Origin: a virus
IMG/VR virus record: IMGVR_UViG_3300025598_000029
Span: 23,044-87,043 of that record
Reading direction: 5' to 3' (one strand)
Length of the DNA stretch: 64,000 nucleotides
Shown here: piece by piece, positions 1 through 7,768 of the stretch
Layout: each line of letters begins with the position of its first letter
How positions within the stretch are numbered: the first letter of the stretch is position 1
The notes under the pieces: model-generated
What the model was told of the DNA's origin: nothing
Database searches by the model: none
The model's input: the letters and a program-made list of their open reading frames with translations, nothing else
Made by a program: the position numbers and the translations under genes

Positions 1-1464
1 CGTATGCTTATGCTGGAAGAGAGCCTCAACGCTGCTCAGGATGCTATTGCTGACAGACTCTATTCTCCTCTTATTCTTGCTACTCTTGGTCTCCCGGACG
101 TAGACCAAGATGGTCCATGGATCCCAGACGCTCAAGAACTTCAATCATTGCGTGATGACTTGTCTATGGCAATCAACTCAGACTTCCGTTTAATGACTTA
201 CCACCATGGACTAACGATCCAGAATGCATTTGGTCGTGAGAGCATGCCTCGACTTGACCAAGACTTTCTCCGTGTACAAACTAATGTTATGGGTGTATTC
301 GGAATTGGTAGTGACCTTATCCAAGGTGGTCAAGGTGGAACATATGCATCAGGTGCACTTAACCGAGAGTTAATTACTCAGATGCTCTCTACCTACCAGC
401 ACAAGATTGAACAATTTATTCGTAGTCGCATGGAACCAGTAGCAGAAAGACAAGGTCACTATGAAATGCGCAATGTCGGTGGTCAAATGGTTCCTGTTAT
501 GGAAACTGTTCTCATGGTTGATGAGGAAACAGGTGCTGAATACGTTGAAGAACGTCCAAAGCTAGCCATTCCAGAAGTTCGTTTCCGTAGTATGAACCTA
601 CGTGACGAGACAGTAGAACGTGGATTCCTACAGCAGTTGAGTGCTTCAGGATTCCCAATTTCCCTCAGCACTCTTGCAGTCAATATTCCAATTGACTTTG
701 ATGATGAAATTGAATCACGTAAAGAAGAAAAAATTAAGACGGTTGTTGCTGAGCAGCAGTTCAAGAAAGAACTGTTCAATCGTCTATATACGCTACAACT
801 ACCTATTCCACCGGAATATGTACAGGAATACCAGGCCTACCTTGCCATGTTGGAAGATCCATCACTAGGAGCACAATTAGCTCCTGGTGCTATGGCTGGT
901 CTTGTTACACCCCCAAGCGCACCTAATATGACTGGCAATACTGCTGGTAATAGCGATGCTGCTGCAGGAGCACAAGTCTACCCAAGTATCAACCAAGAGG
1001 CAGCACAAGAACGTCAACGTCCTGAAGAATCATACGAACAAAGAAAGTCTCAACCTAAGCCTTCTAAAAAAGGTCCAAAGAATGGTCCTAAAAAGAAGAC
1101 AGCGTCAGTCGCTGGTTGGGATGAATATGATGATGATTCATTCGAGACGGTTACTTATGGCGACCGTATGAAATTTGCTGTACCTTTTGAACAAAAAAAG
1201 CGCAAGCGTATGAAGCTTGCTAAAGGTATGAGAATTATCGCTGACGGTAGCTACGAAAAGTTTAACGAAGACGAATTTAAGCAACACCTTGCGAATGCAT
1301 TGAACGATGATGATTCAATGATACAAACACCAAGCAATCCAGCGCATTCAGGAAATCCTATTGCTGATTCAGCTGGTAAGAATTCTGCTGGCGGAGATAG
1401 TGGATTTGATGATCCAGCTATCATACAAACTGATCCAACAAAAGAAACAGGATCAGAACAATAA
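1..1464 (+). CDS. Portal protein, C-terminal part (5' end outside window)
   Basis: The frame is already open at base 1, so the gene starts upstream and the ATG at 4 is probably internal. The visible 487 residues begin with helical sequence followed by the strand-rich LGLPD/GPWIP region and a long helix around residues 115-150, then a charged, low-complexity Lys/Pro/Asp tail. This is the usual look of the C-terminal half of actinophage portal proteins, which form the dodecameric ring at the capsid vertex through which DNA is packaged. The call also rests on position: the prohead protease and major capsid protein follow on the same strand. The disordered tail (about 310-486) would face the capsid interior. 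No portal active-site motif exists to confirm it. Confidence 0.72.
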   Translation, partial: RMLMLEESLNAAQDAIADRLYSPLILATLGLPDVDQDGPWIPDAQELQSLRDDLSMAINSDFRLMTYHHGLTIQNAFGRESMPRLDQDFLRVQTNVMGVFGIGSDLIQGGQGGTYASGALNRELITQMLSTYQHKIEQFIRSRMEPVAERQGHYEMRNVGGQMVPVMETVLMVDEETGAEYVEERPKLAIPEVRFRSMNLRDETVERGFLQQLSASGFPISLSTLAVNIPIDFDDEIESRKEEKIKTVVAEQQFKKELFNRLYTLQLPIPPEYVQEYQAYLAMLEDPSLGAQLAPGAMAGLVTPPSAPNMTGNTAGNSDAAAGAQVYPSINQEAAQERQRPEESYEQRKSQPKPSKKGPKNGPKKKTASVAGWDEYDDDSFETVTYGDRMKFAVPFEQKKRKRMKLAKGMRIIADGSYEKFNEDEFKQHLANALNDDDSMIQTPSNPAHSGNPIADSAGKNSAGGDSGFDDPAIIQTDPTKETGSEQ

Positions 1465-1498
1465 GAAGATTTATAATCATTCTTATAACGCACTAATT

Positions 1499-1520
1499 AA
1501 TAGATATCATATTATCTATT
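1499..1520 (+). promoter_or_regulatory. AT-rich hairpin upstream of the next gene
   Basis: AATAGATA (1499-1506) and TATCTATT (1513-1520) are perfect inverted repeats around a 6-base loop, ending just before the GGAG ribosome site at 1523. The stem is nearly all A-T, so it would be weak. It could mark the end of the portal transcript or tune translation of the 62-residue protein. There is no long U-run. Confidence 0.25.
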
Positions 1521-1533
1521 TTGGAGAATATAT

Positions 1534-1722
1534 ATGAGCACGCTCTTTAATAATGAAACACCACGCATTCTTCCTAAGACAGCTTTTGATAAGAAAAGTT
1601 TTCTTGAGATCGTTAGTCCACTAGTAAAGCTAGACATTATTAAAGAAGGCGAAGGCCGTAAGTGCCGCAATGCTCACAAACTTGATCTTACTAATAGTAT
1701 TTACGAAAAAATTGATGAATAA
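1534..1722 (+). CDS. Hypothetical protein, 62 aa
   Basis: This is a small soluble protein that I do not recognise. It is mixed charge, with a basic GEGRKCRNAHK segment near the C-terminus containing a single Cys, and has no membrane segment. A GGAG ribosome site lies 8 bases before the ATG and the next gene starts two bases after the stop, so it is almost certainly translated as part of the head operon. Its place between portal and protease does not by itself reveal a role. Confidence 0.6.
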   Translation: MSTLFNNETPRILPKTAFDKKSFLEIVSPLVKLDIIKEGEGRKCRNAHKLDLTNSIYEKIDE

Positions 1723-1724
1723 GT

Positions 1725-2063
1725 ATGTTAGCATCCTCATTCTTCAATTCTTCAAATGTATGGTTTGGCTACATAGCTAATGCTTTCTTTACCGTAGGTG
1801 CTCTTGCAGCATTAGCTAAAGTTGTTCAAAAGTATTTTACTCATCACAGTTCTAAAGAGCTAAGCCGTATTGAAGAAGAACTTGCTGTTACTAAAGCAGA
1901 TATGGACGACAAGCTAGAACAGTTACTTTCTCAGCACCGCAATAATGGTGGATCTAGTTCTAAAGATCAGTGGGACCGTGTAGAGAAAAAGGTTGACGGC
2001 ATTGGCCGTGATTTGAACCGTCATCTAGGTTACCACGAAGGTTTACTAGATGCGGACGATTAA
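1725..2063 (+). CDS. Membrane-anchored coiled-coil protein, holin-like
   Basis: One hydrophobic segment (about residues 13-33, rich in Phe, Ala and Leu) is followed by a charged helix (about 42-75) with heptad-like spacing and a hydrophilic tail. This topology resembles the small membrane proteins that accompany holins in actinophages. The gene overlaps the following DUF1003-like membrane gene by 14 bases, so the two are probably translated together and may act together at the inner membrane during lysis. I cannot exclude a structural or signalling role. No lysis enzyme is adjacent; the nearest endolysin is about 23 kb away. Confidence 0.5.
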   Translation: MLASSFFNSSNVWFGYIANAFFTVGALAALAKVVQKYFTHHSSKELSRIEEELAVTKADMDDKLEQLLSQHRNNGGSSSKDQWDRVEKKVDGIGRDLNRHLGYHEGLLDADD

Positions 2064-2430
2064 GAAGGTAAGTCACTGGGACTTCCACCCAGAGGTAAGA
2101 TCTGGCAACGAAAGAACTTTAGGTGAAAAAGCTGCCGATGTTATGCGTCACGGCATGGGATCATGGCCTTTTGTTTTTTCATTTGTAATTATTATGGCAG
2201 CATGGATGTTTTATAACGGTATGTCAAAACATCCTTTTGATGTTTATCCGTTTATTCTTCTCAACCTTATGCTTTCAACATTGGCAGGATTGCAAGGAGC
2301 TATCCTTTTAATTGCTGCTAAAAGAGCAGATCGTATTGCTGCAGAATTAGCTGCGTATCATTTAAAGGTAAGTGAAGATCACCAAGATATGCTACAACAA
2401 TTGACTGAACTATTAAAAAATAAAATTTAA
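2050..2430 (+). CDS. DUF1003-family membrane protein, candidate holin
   Basis: The protein has two membrane segments (about residues 37-55 and 68-96) separated by a short loop containing PFDVYPFILLNL, then a C-terminal helical tail. The hairpin with a PFD-PFILLNL loop followed by an R-AD-R motif is the signature of DUF1003 proteins, which are common in bacteria and occur in actinophage lysis regions. In phages such two-helix proteins are often proposed as holins that let the endolysin reach the wall. The gene starts inside the end of the preceding membrane gene. Family assignment is fairly secure; the holin role is inference. Confidence 0.65.
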   Translation: MRTIKKVSHWDFHPEVRSGNERTLGEKAADVMRHGMGSWPFVFSFVIIMAAWMFYNGMSKHPFDVYPFILLNLMLSTLAGLQGAILLIAAKRADRIAAELAAYHLKVSEDHQDMLQQLTELLKNKI

Positions 2431-2489
2431 CACAACTTTAAACATTACAACGATGTAACGCAACTGTTAGCTTATCAAAGGCTTTGAAG

Positions 2490-3149
2490 ATGATAAAATT
2501 TGGTGCACCCACTGTAACCCTAATGGGAAGAGAGACTCTTGCTGGCCATAGCCAGTCTATTGAGCTGCACAACGTTACATTAGATGATTTTGATTTTACA
2601 CCAGAACCTGGTTATGTTTATGCGGTGTCTAGAGCTATTAGTTCTAGAGTAAATGCTAACTACGACGCTTGGCCTGTAGACCAGATCAAGAAAAGCTACC
2701 GCACTTTTGTTGGAAGACCAATCTATGTAGAACACAATAACAGTGATCCAGAGCGTGCTCGAGGAGTTATCCTCGATGCTGTTTATCGTGAATCTAAGCT
2801 AGCAAGTGGTATTACTGATGCTAGTGTTTATTGCTTGATGGAAGTTGATGCGCAATCATTTCCTAAATTAGCAAACGCAATTATGGAGGGACAGCTTAAT
2901 GCAGTAAGCATGGGAGCTGATGTAGAAGGCACACAATGCAGTGCCTGTGGTAAGTACGCTAGCAAGCCTGCTGAGTACTGCACCCACATCCCTCGTTTAA
3001 AAGGTCGCAATGTAACTGTTTACAAACAAGGGAAGCGTATTGACAGCCTTGTTTATGAAAGTTGCATTAAGCCAAATTTCTTCGAGCTTAGCTTTGTTTT
3101 TGAACCAGCTGATGAGAGTGCTTGGCTACTGCAGAAGAAACGTTATTAA
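2490..3149 (+). CDS. Prohead (capsid maturation) protease
   Basis: This is the likely serine protease that trims scaffold and capsid proteins during head maturation. The segment near residues 70-90 (GRPIYVEHNN) holds the conserved His region, and NAVSMGADVE near residue 140 supplies the candidate nucleophilic Ser, as in phage prohead proteases. A Cys cluster follows directly (CSAC then YCTH), a putative zinc site also seen in relatives from large actinophages. The frame extends to a TTG at 2484, but AAAGG at 2477-2481 is only 2 bases from it and 8 bases from the ATG at 2490, so I start at 2490. Position between portal and capsid genes supports the call. Confidence 0.72.
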   Translation: MIKFGAPTVTLMGRETLAGHSQSIELHNVTLDDFDFTPEPGYVYAVSRAISSRVNANYDAWPVDQIKKSYRTFVGRPIYVEHNNSDPERARGVILDAVYRESKLASGITDASVYCLMEVDAQSFPKLANAIMEGQLNAVSMGADVEGTQCSACGKYASKPAEYCTHIPRLKGRNVTVYKQGKRIDSLVYESCIKPNFFELSFVFEPADESAWLLQKKRY

Positions 3150-3151
3150 CA

Positions 3152-3796
3152 ATGCCAATCCTTAAAGTTTCTGAAACTCTAAGAAAAATGGCATTGGAAT
3201 TAGTTCGTGTACCTATTTCCATTCTTGGTGACTGCCCGCAGTGCCAAGGAAATGGTTACAGAGATGGTATTTGCCCGGATTGTAATTACATCGATCCTAG
3301 GGTTATGGATGCTATCAACGAGTGGCAACAGGCTCAAGGTATTCAACAAAAAGCTGCTTTTAGAAGTTTGTCTTTTGTAGATATGTTACCTGATGTTTCA
3401 AAAGCAAAGGTAAAATGCCCAAAATGTGGTGACCTTACATTTAACAATGATTCGCTTAAAAAAGGTGAATTATCAGGATCTTGCGAAAATCCTGGATGTG
3501 GTCATGAAATTGCTGGAGCTTTAGGATTTAAAAGACCTAAGTTTCTGGGTATAGATCCTAGGATGATGAAAAAAGTTCAACGTAACTTTTTGAGTCCTGC
3601 AGGAATAAAGATCGAAAAAAATAAAAACAAGCTAAAAGAAAGTTCCAAGGATGTTTCTGATCTTGGTGCTTTACAAGATGATTCAATGAACGCTAGCATG
3701 GATGCAACGACTCGCATGAAGAATATGCTCCAGCAAAGTGCTCAAATGGATGCACAAAATAAAAACGACGAAAACGCCGAAAGCAAGGAGCTATAA
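3152..3796 (+). CDS. Zinc-ribbon-like protein of the head operon
   Basis: I do not recognise a named family. Two sets of paired cysteines are visible: CPQC with CPDC in the first third, and CPKCGD with CENPGCGHE in the middle. This gives two probable zinc ribbons, followed by a Lys/Ser/Met-rich disordered tail. It lies between the protease and the probable scaffold, which suggests a role in head assembly or internal head content. A TTG at 3122 in the same frame would overlap the protease by 28 bases; the ATG at 3152, right after the protease stop, is the simpler start. The stop overlaps the next ATG. Confidence 0.6.
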   Translation: MPILKVSETLRKMALELVRVPISILGDCPQCQGNGYRDGICPDCNYIDPRVMDAINEWQQAQGIQQKAAFRSLSFVDMLPDVSKAKVKCPKCGDLTFNNDSLKKGELSGSCENPGCGHEIAGALGFKRPKFLGIDPRMMKKVQRNFLSPAGIKIEKNKNKLKESSKDVSDLGALQDDSMNASMDATTRMKNMLQQSAQMDAQNKNDENAESKEL

Positions 3797-5148
3797 TGAG
3801 CCGTTTCGATGATGAGCTGATCAAGCAGGCAGACAATGCCTACCAGCAACAGGTAGGAGAGGGTAAGACAACAACTCCTCGCCAAGAACCATACAACCAA
3901 GTTGACACTATCAATCTTGACAGTGGCTTTGGTGCTCCTGAAAAGGCACCAGCTCCTGTTGATGAAGTTGCTGACTGGATTGCTAACCAACCAATGATGC
4001 GTCAAATAGATGTTCGTGACCTTGACGCTGCCGACCAAGGTGAAATCATTGGTGGGCCTGGTTCAAGTGCTGTTTACGCAGAAGGAGGACCAGTGTATGC
4101 TGGAAAGAACCCAATCGATGAAAGTCTTTACAATGTTTACAAGTCTTCACGTGAAATCCGTGATGCAATTGAAGCACAAACTGATTTTGACTTCTCTAAC
4201 CTAATTACTGCTGCTAATGATGCAGCTACTGTTCTTCGTTTCGCTAGCGCCAACGATGAAGTTAATCAAGTTGTTGGTACTGTTGCTAGTATTGTTCTTG
4301 ACATTGAGAACGACCTTGCTACTACTGGTGACTACCGCCAAGCTTCATCTGATCTAACTCAGCTTGAGAGCCTTCTAGAAGACATCAACAAGTTTGCTAC
4401 CGCTGATGGTGATACTGACGACAAGAAGTCTGAAGGCGATGCAGTTGCTGATTCAGACGACAATAAGACTGCTAAGAAGAAGTCTGAAGACGAAGACGAA
4501 GACGAAGAAGAAGAATGCAAGAATTGCAAGGGCAAAGGTTGCGACAAGTGCAAGAAGTCAAAGAAGAAAGCTTCTAACGGTAACCAAGAATCACTTCAAG
4601 TTGTAGACGTTCGCGATCTAGATGATCAAGCTGGCGTTTGGGACCGTGATGAACTCATGGCTGCTGACCACAAAACTGATGTTCTTGTGCCTGAAGATGT
4701 AAACGGTGAAGACGCCGGTTACGTACCATTCTACAATGATGGTGCTGAAACTGGTCGCACACCACAAGAAGACGAAGATCGTACCCCATGGCCTTACGAT
4801 GGCACTAACCCTGCCCTCGCTCCATACGCCGGTACAGTCGCCGCGGTACAAGCCTCACGTGAGAAGATTTTTGAAAGTCTTCAAATCGTAGAGCGTCTTG
4901 AGAAGCTTGGAATGGTCCAACACGATGACCGTGCTAAGCACATCGCAAAGTTTGAGCAAATGTCGGATGCAAAGCTTGCTGGATTCAAAGCTAGCCTCGA
5001 CATGCTCGAAGAGTCTGGGGCCCGTCAACCCCGGAGCCAGAAAGTGGCAAGTGGAAGTAATCGCTTGCCAGAAATGGGTCGGTTGACAACGGCCTCAACA
5101 GTTACTCGTCAGGACATTCAGTCTGACGATTGGCTGATGACACTTTAA
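3796..5148 (+). CDS. Probable scaffolding/head assembly protein with a DnaJ-like Cys motif
   Basis: This is a highly charged protein. It has a predicted helical stretch around residues 110-200, an acidic run just before residue 241, and then Cys241, Cys244, Cys249 and Cys252 in a CxxCxGxGCxxC arrangement like DnaJ zinc modules. The phrase DVRDLD occurs twice (about residues 74 and 273) flanking the central region, which could be protease recognition or docking sites. Its place between protease and capsid genes and its acidic, low-complexity nature fit a scaffold that fills the prohead and is later cleaved. No scaffold family can be proved by eye, so the role is inferred from context. Confidence 0.5.
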   Translation: MSRFDDELIKQADNAYQQQVGEGKTTTPRQEPYNQVDTINLDSGFGAPEKAPAPVDEVADWIANQPMMRQIDVRDLDAADQGEIIGGPGSSAVYAEGGPVYAGKNPIDESLYNVYKSSREIRDAIEAQTDFDFSNLITAANDAATVLRFASANDEVNQVVGTVASIVLDIENDLATTGDYRQASSDLTQLESLLEDINKFATADGDTDDKKSEGDAVADSDDNKTAKKKSEDEDEDEEEECKNCKGKGCDKCKKSKKKASNGNQESLQVVDVRDLDDQAGVWDRDELMAADHKTDVLVPEDVNGEDAGYVPFYNDGAETGRTPQEDEDRTPWPYDGTNPALAPYAGTVAAVQASREKIFESLQIVERLEKLGMVQHDDRAKHIAKFEQMSDAKLAGFKASLDMLEESGARQPRSQKVASGSNRLPEMGRLTTASTVTRQDIQSDDWLMTL

Positions 5149-5174
5149 TCATCCCTAACTAAGGAGAAAGAAAA

Positions 5175-5693
5175 ATGCTGCAACTAAATAGCGTAGCTAA
5201 CGTTGGGGTTCACCGTACGTGTACTCCATTGTACGAAAAGTACGAGGCTACTCCATACAACACGTTCCTGGACCCATCAGACACAACCAATATCTACTCA
5301 GGTATGGTTATGTACCGTACCGGACCTGACACAGTAGCCAATGCTGGTACTGCTGTTACCGTTACTGGTGCAAAGCCTTTCGGTTTGTCTGCCCTTGACC
5401 GTAACCCAAACATTGATGACGTAACTCAGGTTGGAATTAACGCATGGGCTGTATGGCTCGGCGGTTCTAACGCCTTCTTTACGCTCACTGCTCCGGCTTT
5501 TGACACAACTCAAGCTTACAACGTTCTTACTACTGGTGTGCGTACACTTCTGTACACTAACGCCAATGGTCAGATCACTTCAGCTTCAGGTACTGCAAGT
5601 ACTCTTGGTGCTGTTCCAGTAGCTGAGTTGATTGATGTAATCAGCCCAACGCAGATCACTGTTCGTCTAATCCCATTCGGCGCTACCGCCTAA
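5175..5693 (+). CDS. Capsid decoration/stabilisation protein (probable)
   Basis: This 172-residue protein is rich in Thr, Ala, Gly and Val with alternating hydrophobic residues, typical of a small beta-rich virion protein. It sits directly before the major capsid gene with a strong AAGGAG ribosome site, the usual place for decoration proteins that bind the capsid surface at high copy. Codon choice is similar to the capsid gene, suggesting high expression. I see no conserved motif that proves the family, so this could instead be another minor head protein. Confidence 0.5.
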   Translation: MLQLNSVANVGVHRTCTPLYEKYEATPYNTFLDPSDTTNIYSGMVMYRTGPDTVANAGTAVTVTGAKPFGLSALDRNPNIDDVTQVGINAWAVWLGGSNAFFTLTAPAFDTTQAYNVLTTGVRTLLYTNANGQITSASGTASTLGAVPVAELIDVISPTQITVRLIPFGATA

Positions 5694-5717
5694 GGGTTTT
5701 TGAAAGGAAATATAATA

Positions 5718-6731
5718 ATGAGTTCAATTACTCCTAATGGTGCTGTAGCCGATCACTTGGCTCCACGTACTGCTAAGAAGTCTGACGATTATGTTGCAAG
5801 CATTGTAGAGGCTCAAGAGCGTCTCGCTTCAGCAACTGGTCGTAAGACAGCTACTCGTGAAGAGAAGCAACGCCGTCTTGCAGGAATCCTTGCAGACAAG
5901 GACAACTACATGGTCCGTCTCGGACAGGGTATGATTGGTCCTATCCAGCTTAAGCTTCGTTACCAGGGTATGACCCGTAACGTTCTTCTGGAAGATCCAC
6001 TAACACCTGGTGTCCCAGTTATGTACGATGTACTTGACGAATACGGTCAGGCTTACATTCTTTCTGGTAATGAAGGTGAAGTTCGCGTCACCCCATTCGA
6101 AGGTAAGAAAGTTCCAGTCCGTTTGTTCCGTATTGCTACATTCCCTCAAATTAAGAAGGAAGACCTCTGGTACCTACGTGTTAACATCGTTGAATACGCT
6201 CAGGACATGTCAAAGCAAGCTATCATGATGCAGGAAGACGCACGTCTTATCACTGTTCTTGAAGCTGCTATTAACAACTACGCAGTTGACCCTAACCACA
6301 CTGTTTCACCTAACCACATCGTTAACGAGCTTTCAGGATACATTACTCCTGACTCACTCTACGACCTCGTGGCTTTGATTGAAGTTCACCAGTTGGAGGC
6401 TTCACGTCTATTGTTCAACCCAATTGACTACCGTGACCTCTACAAGTGGGACATCAACCAAACAGGTTGGGCATTCAAGGACCGCGTTGTTGCCGGTGAG
6501 CGTATCGTTCAATTCGGTGGCTTCCAAGTACAACGTTCAATCGAAGTACCACAGGGTACAGTTTACATGACACCATCACCAGAATTCCTCGGTGTGTTCC
6601 CAGTTATGTACTCACTCGATGTTGAAGAGAACCACACACCTGAGAAGTTCCACAAGGGATGGGTAATGGACGAGCTCGTTTCAGAGATCGTACTCAACCC
6701 ACGTGGTCTTGGTAAGATCGTTAAGGCTTAG
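5718..6731 (+). CDS. Major capsid protein (HK97-like)
   Basis: The protein has 337 residues from the chosen start. It has an N-terminal charged helical arm (about 20-60), then a mixed alpha/beta body with the E-loop-like region GNEGEVRVTPFEGKK and a C-terminal segment beginning ASRLLFNPIDYRDLYKW that resembles the P-domain and axial domain of HK97-fold capsids in large actinophages. The frame extends to a TTG at 5700, but AAAGGA (5703-5708) lies inside that extension and is well placed 9 bases before the ATG at 5718, which fixes the start. The gene is comparatively GC-rich and is followed by a strong stem-loop, as expected for the most abundant virion protein. Confidence 0.82.
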   Translation: MSSITPNGAVADHLAPRTAKKSDDYVASIVEAQERLASATGRKTATREEKQRRLAGILADKDNYMVRLGQGMIGPIQLKLRYQGMTRNVLLEDPLTPGVPVMYDVLDEYGQAYILSGNEGEVRVTPFEGKKVPVRLFRIATFPQIKKEDLWYLRVNIVEYAQDMSKQAIMMQEDARLITVLEAAINNYAVDPNHTVSPNHIVNELSGYITPDSLYDLVALIEVHQLEASRLLFNPIDYRDLYKWDINQTGWAFKDRVVAGERIVQFGGFQVQRSIEVPQGTVYMTPSPEFLGVFPVMYSLDVEENHTPEKFHKGWVMDELVSEIVLNPRGLGKIVKA

Positions 6732-6745
6732 TCTTAACACATCTA

Positions 6746-6782
6746 GGTGGGGTATAGGTTATATAATAGCTTATACCTCACC
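6746..6782 (+). terminator. 16-bp stem-loop after the capsid gene
   Basis: Bases 6746-6761 pair completely with 6767-6782 (three G-U pairs) around a 5-base loop. It starts 15 bases after the capsid stop. There is no U-run after it, so it is either a terminator of the U-poor type seen in actinobacteria or an RNA-stabilising or processing hairpin that keeps the capsid message abundant. A TATAAT string at 6762-6767 lies in the loop region without a matching -35 box. Confidence 0.55.
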
Positions 6783-6828
6783 AGGATGTAAAACTCGCAT
6801 TAAAGAAATACCCTCGAAGTTGCAATAA

Positions 6829-6859
6829 CTAGGTATCGAAAATCTCTTTACCTACCTAG
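6829..6859 (+). promoter_or_regulatory. Hairpin in the leader of the following gene
   Basis: CTAGGTA (6829-6835) and TACCTAG (6853-6859) are perfect inverted repeats separated by 17 bases. Together with the stem-loop at 6746 they fill the 160-base gap after the capsid gene, the longest gap in this part of the window. No convincing -35/-10 pair was found here. It may help insulate or regulate the next gene, whose ribosome site (AGGAG) follows 20 bases later. Confidence 0.3.
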
Positions 6860-6891
6860 GGAGAAATCCCCTTGAAGATAGGAGCATTAAA

Positions 6892-7458
6892 ATGGCAAGA
6901 ACAGTATCACGTAGTGGTGACAATGGCGAATCAACTCCAGTTCCAGTAGTGGACTTGGGTGGATATGTTGAAGATCACCGTCCGGATCCTGCTGATCTAA
7001 GCAAGGCTCGTGCAGCTGCACCAGTCGCTTTCACCGGTATGCAAGAAATTAACACTGCAGACTGGATTGAGAACTTGATGGACAGTGGAACGGTGTTTTC
7101 TAATCCTAAGGGTAGCTTTAAACTAGCTGGCCTTGGATACCACGGAAGCATCCAACCTATTCCAACTGAGATCCGCCAGGACCCATATGTACTGAGAGCC
7201 GTACAACGTGGCCGCATTGCTTTCCTCAGCGAAGAGCAGGCTATGAATAAGATCGCTGATTTGAAGGATGAAAACAGTACTAGTGAAAGTCACATGGATC
7301 ACCTCCGTGACAGTCTAGCTGCTGGTGCTAGTGACAACAATGGCATGTACAAGATTGACTTGCCAGATGAAGCTGAACCAAAGGGACCAAGCCAGTCTTG
7401 GGAACAGGTTTGGGACAATAGCACAAGCACTCCTACTAAGCCTAAGAAGAACGCATAA
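6892..7458 (+). CDS. Hypothetical virion-associated protein, 188 aa
   Basis: I do not recognise this protein. The N-terminal half has a Pro/Asp-rich segment followed by a compact region around residues 60-110 (GLGYHGSIQPIPTEIRQDP), and the C-terminus is acidic then Lys/Pro-rich and probably disordered. It is preceded by AGGAG and lies between the capsid protein and a run of small beta-rich virion proteins, so a minor head or head-vertex role is plausible but unproven. Confidence 0.5.
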   Translation: MARTVSRSGDNGESTPVPVVDLGGYVEDHRPDPADLSKARAAAPVAFTGMQEINTADWIENLMDSGTVFSNPKGSFKLAGLGYHGSIQPIPTEIRQDPYVLRAVQRGRIAFLSEEQAMNKIADLKDENSTSESHMDHLRDSLAAGASDNNGMYKIDLPDEAEPKGPSQSWEQVWDNSTSTPTKPKKNA

Positions 7459-7463
7459 CAACC

Positions 7464-7498
7464 GGTGGACTGCAAAGCTCCACCCTTATAAGGAGCTT
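7464..7498 (+). promoter_or_regulatory. Two mutually exclusive hairpins over a ribosome binding site
   Basis: GGTGGA (7464-7469) can pair with TCCACC (7479-7484). Alternatively AAGCTCC (7475-7481) pairs perfectly with GGAGCTT (7492-7498), which contains the Shine-Dalgarno bases of the gene starting at 7501. The two stems share bases 7479-7481, so only one can form at a time. This is the layout of a translational on/off leader, although it is short and could be chance. Confidence 0.35.
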
Positions 7499-7500
7499 AA

Positions 7501-7767
7501 ATGAGCGACGAAATTAAGAACACAGTTAAGCCTAGTAACGTTGGTGCTGAGCCTGTTGGCGCAGTAATCCCAAGCGGTACAGTGCTCAGCGGTACAACAA
7601 TCTATAATGAACCATGGTTCAGTGTTTGGTTGCCACAGACATTCCCTGGAACTGTTACTGGTGGTGTAGCACAACCTACCTTGAGCGGTACTGGTTACCA
7701 AGGTGCAAACAATGTCGGTCTGGTATTCCAGAACGATCAATACAACACAACCGTGAGAGGATTCTAA
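7501..7767 (+). CDS. Small beta-rich protein, 88 aa
   Basis: This is a short protein with a hydrophilic start, then Gly/Thr/Val-rich sequence with alternating hydrophobic residues, consistent with an all-beta virion component. The ribosome site AAGGAG is strong but lies in a potential hairpin (7464-7498). It is directly followed, after one base, by another beta-rich gene. I do not recognise the family. It may decorate the head or form part of a fibre complex. Confidence 0.5.
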   Translation: MSDEIKNTVKPSNVGAEPVGAVIPSGTVLSGTTIYNEPWFSVWLPQTFPGTVTGGVAQPTLSGTGYQGANNVGLVFQNDQYNTTVRGF

Positions 7768-7768
7768 C

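Noticed and set aside
483-779. Open frame on the minus strand inside the portal gene
   Set aside because: It is a shadow of a strongly coding + strand gene, with no ribosome site and no plausible protein pattern. The same applies to all other minus-strand frames in the window.
5700-5717. Extended TTG start for the capsid gene
   Set aside because: The extension contains the ribosome binding site AAAGGA of the ATG at 5718.
6762-6767. Perfect TATAAT box after the capsid gene
   Set aside because: It lies in the loop and closing stem of the hairpin and no -35 box exists at 15-19 bases; the nearest TTAACA is 22 bases away.
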